Source: CAZBRS01 sp964494475
GTDB taxonomy: Bacteria; Myxococcota_A; UBA9042; CAZBRS01
Direction: 5' to 3'
NCBI GenBank assembly: GCA_964494475.1
Contig: CAZBRS010000115.1
Span: forward strand, 1 to 8,237
DNA: 8,237 nucleotides
Shown here: positions 7,007 through 8,237 of the stretch, piece by piece
Layout of the letters: each line of letters opens with the position of its first letter
Position numbering within the stretch: position 1 is the first letter of the stretch
The notes under the pieces: model-generated
Database searches by the model: none
What the model was told of the DNA's origin: nothing
What the model saw: the letters and a program-made list of their open reading frames with translations, nothing else
Program-made: the position numbers and the translations under genes

Positions 7007-8237
7007 GCCGGCTGGCCGTCCTCCTCGTCGGGTGGCTCTGCGCCGGCCCCTCGCTGGCCGAGCCGGCACCGACGGCGCCCTCCGCCACGACGGGGCCGCG
7101 CTTCTACAACCCCTTCCAGGACCTCACGCTCTCCGACGCCCCGCCGCCCGACCTGTACGGGTTCACGTCGAAGGTGTTCGCGCTGTCCGGGACCTTCCGC
7201 GTGCGCGGCGGCGTGCTCTCGAACCTGGACCTGGACCACGGCCTCACCCCCGAGGGTACGCCCCTGTGGCCGGCCGAGGGCCACGGCGTCGCGGGCGACA
7301 CGGTCACGTCGGCCAACGTGCGCCTGCGCCTGCAGCCCGAGCTGCGCCTGGGCAACGAGGTGCGCCTCGTGGTGCAGCTCGACGCCCTCGACAACGTGCG
7401 CTTCGGCAGCACGCCGCGCGGCTACCCCATCTCGAGCGCGGTGCCCCAGGTGTCCGGCTCGCCCTCGCAGGAGGCCCCGTCGGCGGGCCGCAACGCCTTC
7501 GCCGACAGCCTGCAGGTCAAAAAGGCCTGGGCCGAGTGGCTGTTGCCCTTCGGCCTGCTGCAGGTGGGCCGCGTGGGCAACTCGTGGGGGCTGGGGGTCA
7601 TGGCCGACGCCGGCGACGGGCCCGACGACGACGTCGACGATCAGGTCGACCGGCTGGGCTTCGTGACCACCGTCTTCGACCACTTCGTGGGGCTCGCCTA
7701 CGACGTGAACGCCACGGGACCCTCGACGGCCTCGAGCCGCGACCCGGCCGGCCAGGCGTGGGACCTGACCGACGCCGACGACGTGAGCACGCTGTCGCTG
7801 GCCGTGCTGCGCTTCCACCCGCCCGAGGTGCTGCGCATGAAGCTGCGGGCGGATCGGGTGGTCGTGAACTACGGAGCCTACGTCACGTGGCGGCGCCAGT
7901 CCGAGGAGCTGCCCACCTACGCCCTGCTCGGGCTCGCCGGCGAGGACCGCGACTACAGCGCCGACGAGCTGGTGACCCGCGACGCCAGCTACCTGGGCAC
8001 CGACCTGTGGCTGCGCGTGTCGCTGCAGCGCCTGCGCTTCGAGCTCGAGGCGGCCTACGTGCACGGCCGCGTGGGCAACGCCACGCTGCTGCCCGGGGTC
8101 GGCCTGCCCGCCACGACCATGGACCAGTGGGGCGGCGTGTTCCAGGCCGAGTGGCAGCCCGGCCGCACGTTGCCCCTGGCGCTGCTGGCCGAGGTGGGCG
8201 TGGCCTCGGGCGACCCCGCCTGGGGCTTCGGCGTGGC
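7003..8237 (+). CDS. TIGR04551-like exported protein, probable outer-membrane barrel (partial at right edge)
   Basis: ATG 7003 overlaps the hydrolase stop (ATGA) and has GGAGG 6 bases upstream. The 411 visible residues start with a cleavable signal peptide (hydrophobic core 4-13, likely cut after PSLA at residue 19). They continue with alternating amphipathic strands such as TFRVRGG, ANVRLRLQPELRLG and VRLVVQLDALDN, typical of outer-membrane barrels. The order of motifs matches what I recall of the myxobacterial TIGR04551 family: RLRLQPEL, DALDNVRFGSTP, an RVGNSWGLG segment at 190-198, the Asp-rich loop DAGDGPDDDVDDQVDR (202-217) and then a VVNYGAYVTWRRQ strand (287-299). No biochemical role is known to me for that family. 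Co-translation with a lipoprotein hydrolase suggests a joint task at the cell surface or in the periplasm. The C-terminus lies outside the window. Confidence 0.72.
   Translation, partial: MSRLAVLLVGWLCAGPSLAEPAPTAPSATTGPRFYNPFQDLTLSDAPPPDLYGFTSKVFALSGTFRVRGGVLSNLDLDHGLTPEGTPLWPAEGHGVAGDTVTSANVRLRLQPELRLGNEVRLVVQLDALDNVRFGSTPRGYPISSAVPQVSGSPSQEAPSAGRNAFADSLQVKKAWAEWLLPFGLLQVGRVGNSWGLGVMADAGDGPDDDVDDQVDRLGFVTTVFDHFVGLAYDVNATGPSTASSRDPAGQAWDLTDADDVSTLSLAVLRFHPPEVLRMKLRADRVVVNYGAYVTWRRQSEELPTYALLGLAGEDRDYSADELVTRDASYLGTDLWLRVSLQRLRFELEAAYVHGRVGNATLLPGVGLPATTMDQWGGVFQAEWQPGRTLPLALLAEVGVASGDPAWGFGV

Noticed and set aside
6922..8064. 380-codon antisense open frame opposite the TIGR04551-like gene
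   Set aside because: Shadow of a coding strand with a signal peptide, ribosome binding site and coupled start; no motif on the antisense side.

Overview
The window is very GC-rich, with strong G/C at third codon positions. Acidic Asp/Glu-rich lipoproteins, a cysteine-rich lipoprotein and a TIGR04551-like outer-envelope protein point to a myxobacterium-like (Myxococcota or related deltaproteobacterial) genome. That placement is inferred from protein style, not from a marker gene. The 100-N gap indicates a draft or metagenome scaffold. Coding density is high. No RNA gene, mobile element or CRISPR array was seen, and no gene-free stretch exceeds 300 bases.

Layout: (1) a cysteine-rich lipoprotein on the minus strand, cut off by the left edge (1-483). 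(2) A divergent plus-strand YkgJ-type CxxCxxCC protein (597-1790). (3) A three-gene minus-strand operon, read from right to left: a 73-residue helical protein (4593-4372), an AMP-forming acyl-CoA ligase (4375-2852) and a class III PhaC-like polyester synthase with an intact Cys-Asp-His triad (2829-1792). (4) A 173-base divergent promoter region (4594-4766) carrying three copies of the 11-bp dyad YTGC-N3-GCAR. Two of them straddle the predicted -10 box of the minus-strand operon, and one overlaps a weak candidate -35 box for the plus-strand operon. (5) A plus-strand operon of three envelope proteins: an acidic lipoprotein (4767-6079, interrupted by the assembly gap), a lipoprotein alpha/beta hydrolase (6080-7006) and a TIGR04551-like exported protein (7003 to the right edge).

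How the genes may work together: ligase, PhaC-like enzyme and a small helical partner resemble a compact polyhydroxyalkanoate (PHA) module. In it, free (hydroxy) fatty acids would be activated to CoA thioesters and then polymerised. The dyads resemble the TGC-rich sites (CTGC-N3/4-GCAG) reported for PhaR-type PHA regulators, so autoregulation by a PhaR-like repressor is a reasonable inference. The divergent operon could share that control. Its exported esterase-like hydrolase and predicted barrel protein could supply the acids, but that link is speculative.

The scaffold gap is very probably false. The 55 bases before the 100 Ns are identical to the 55 bases after them. Removing one copy plus the Ns restores a single intact 385-residue reading frame.
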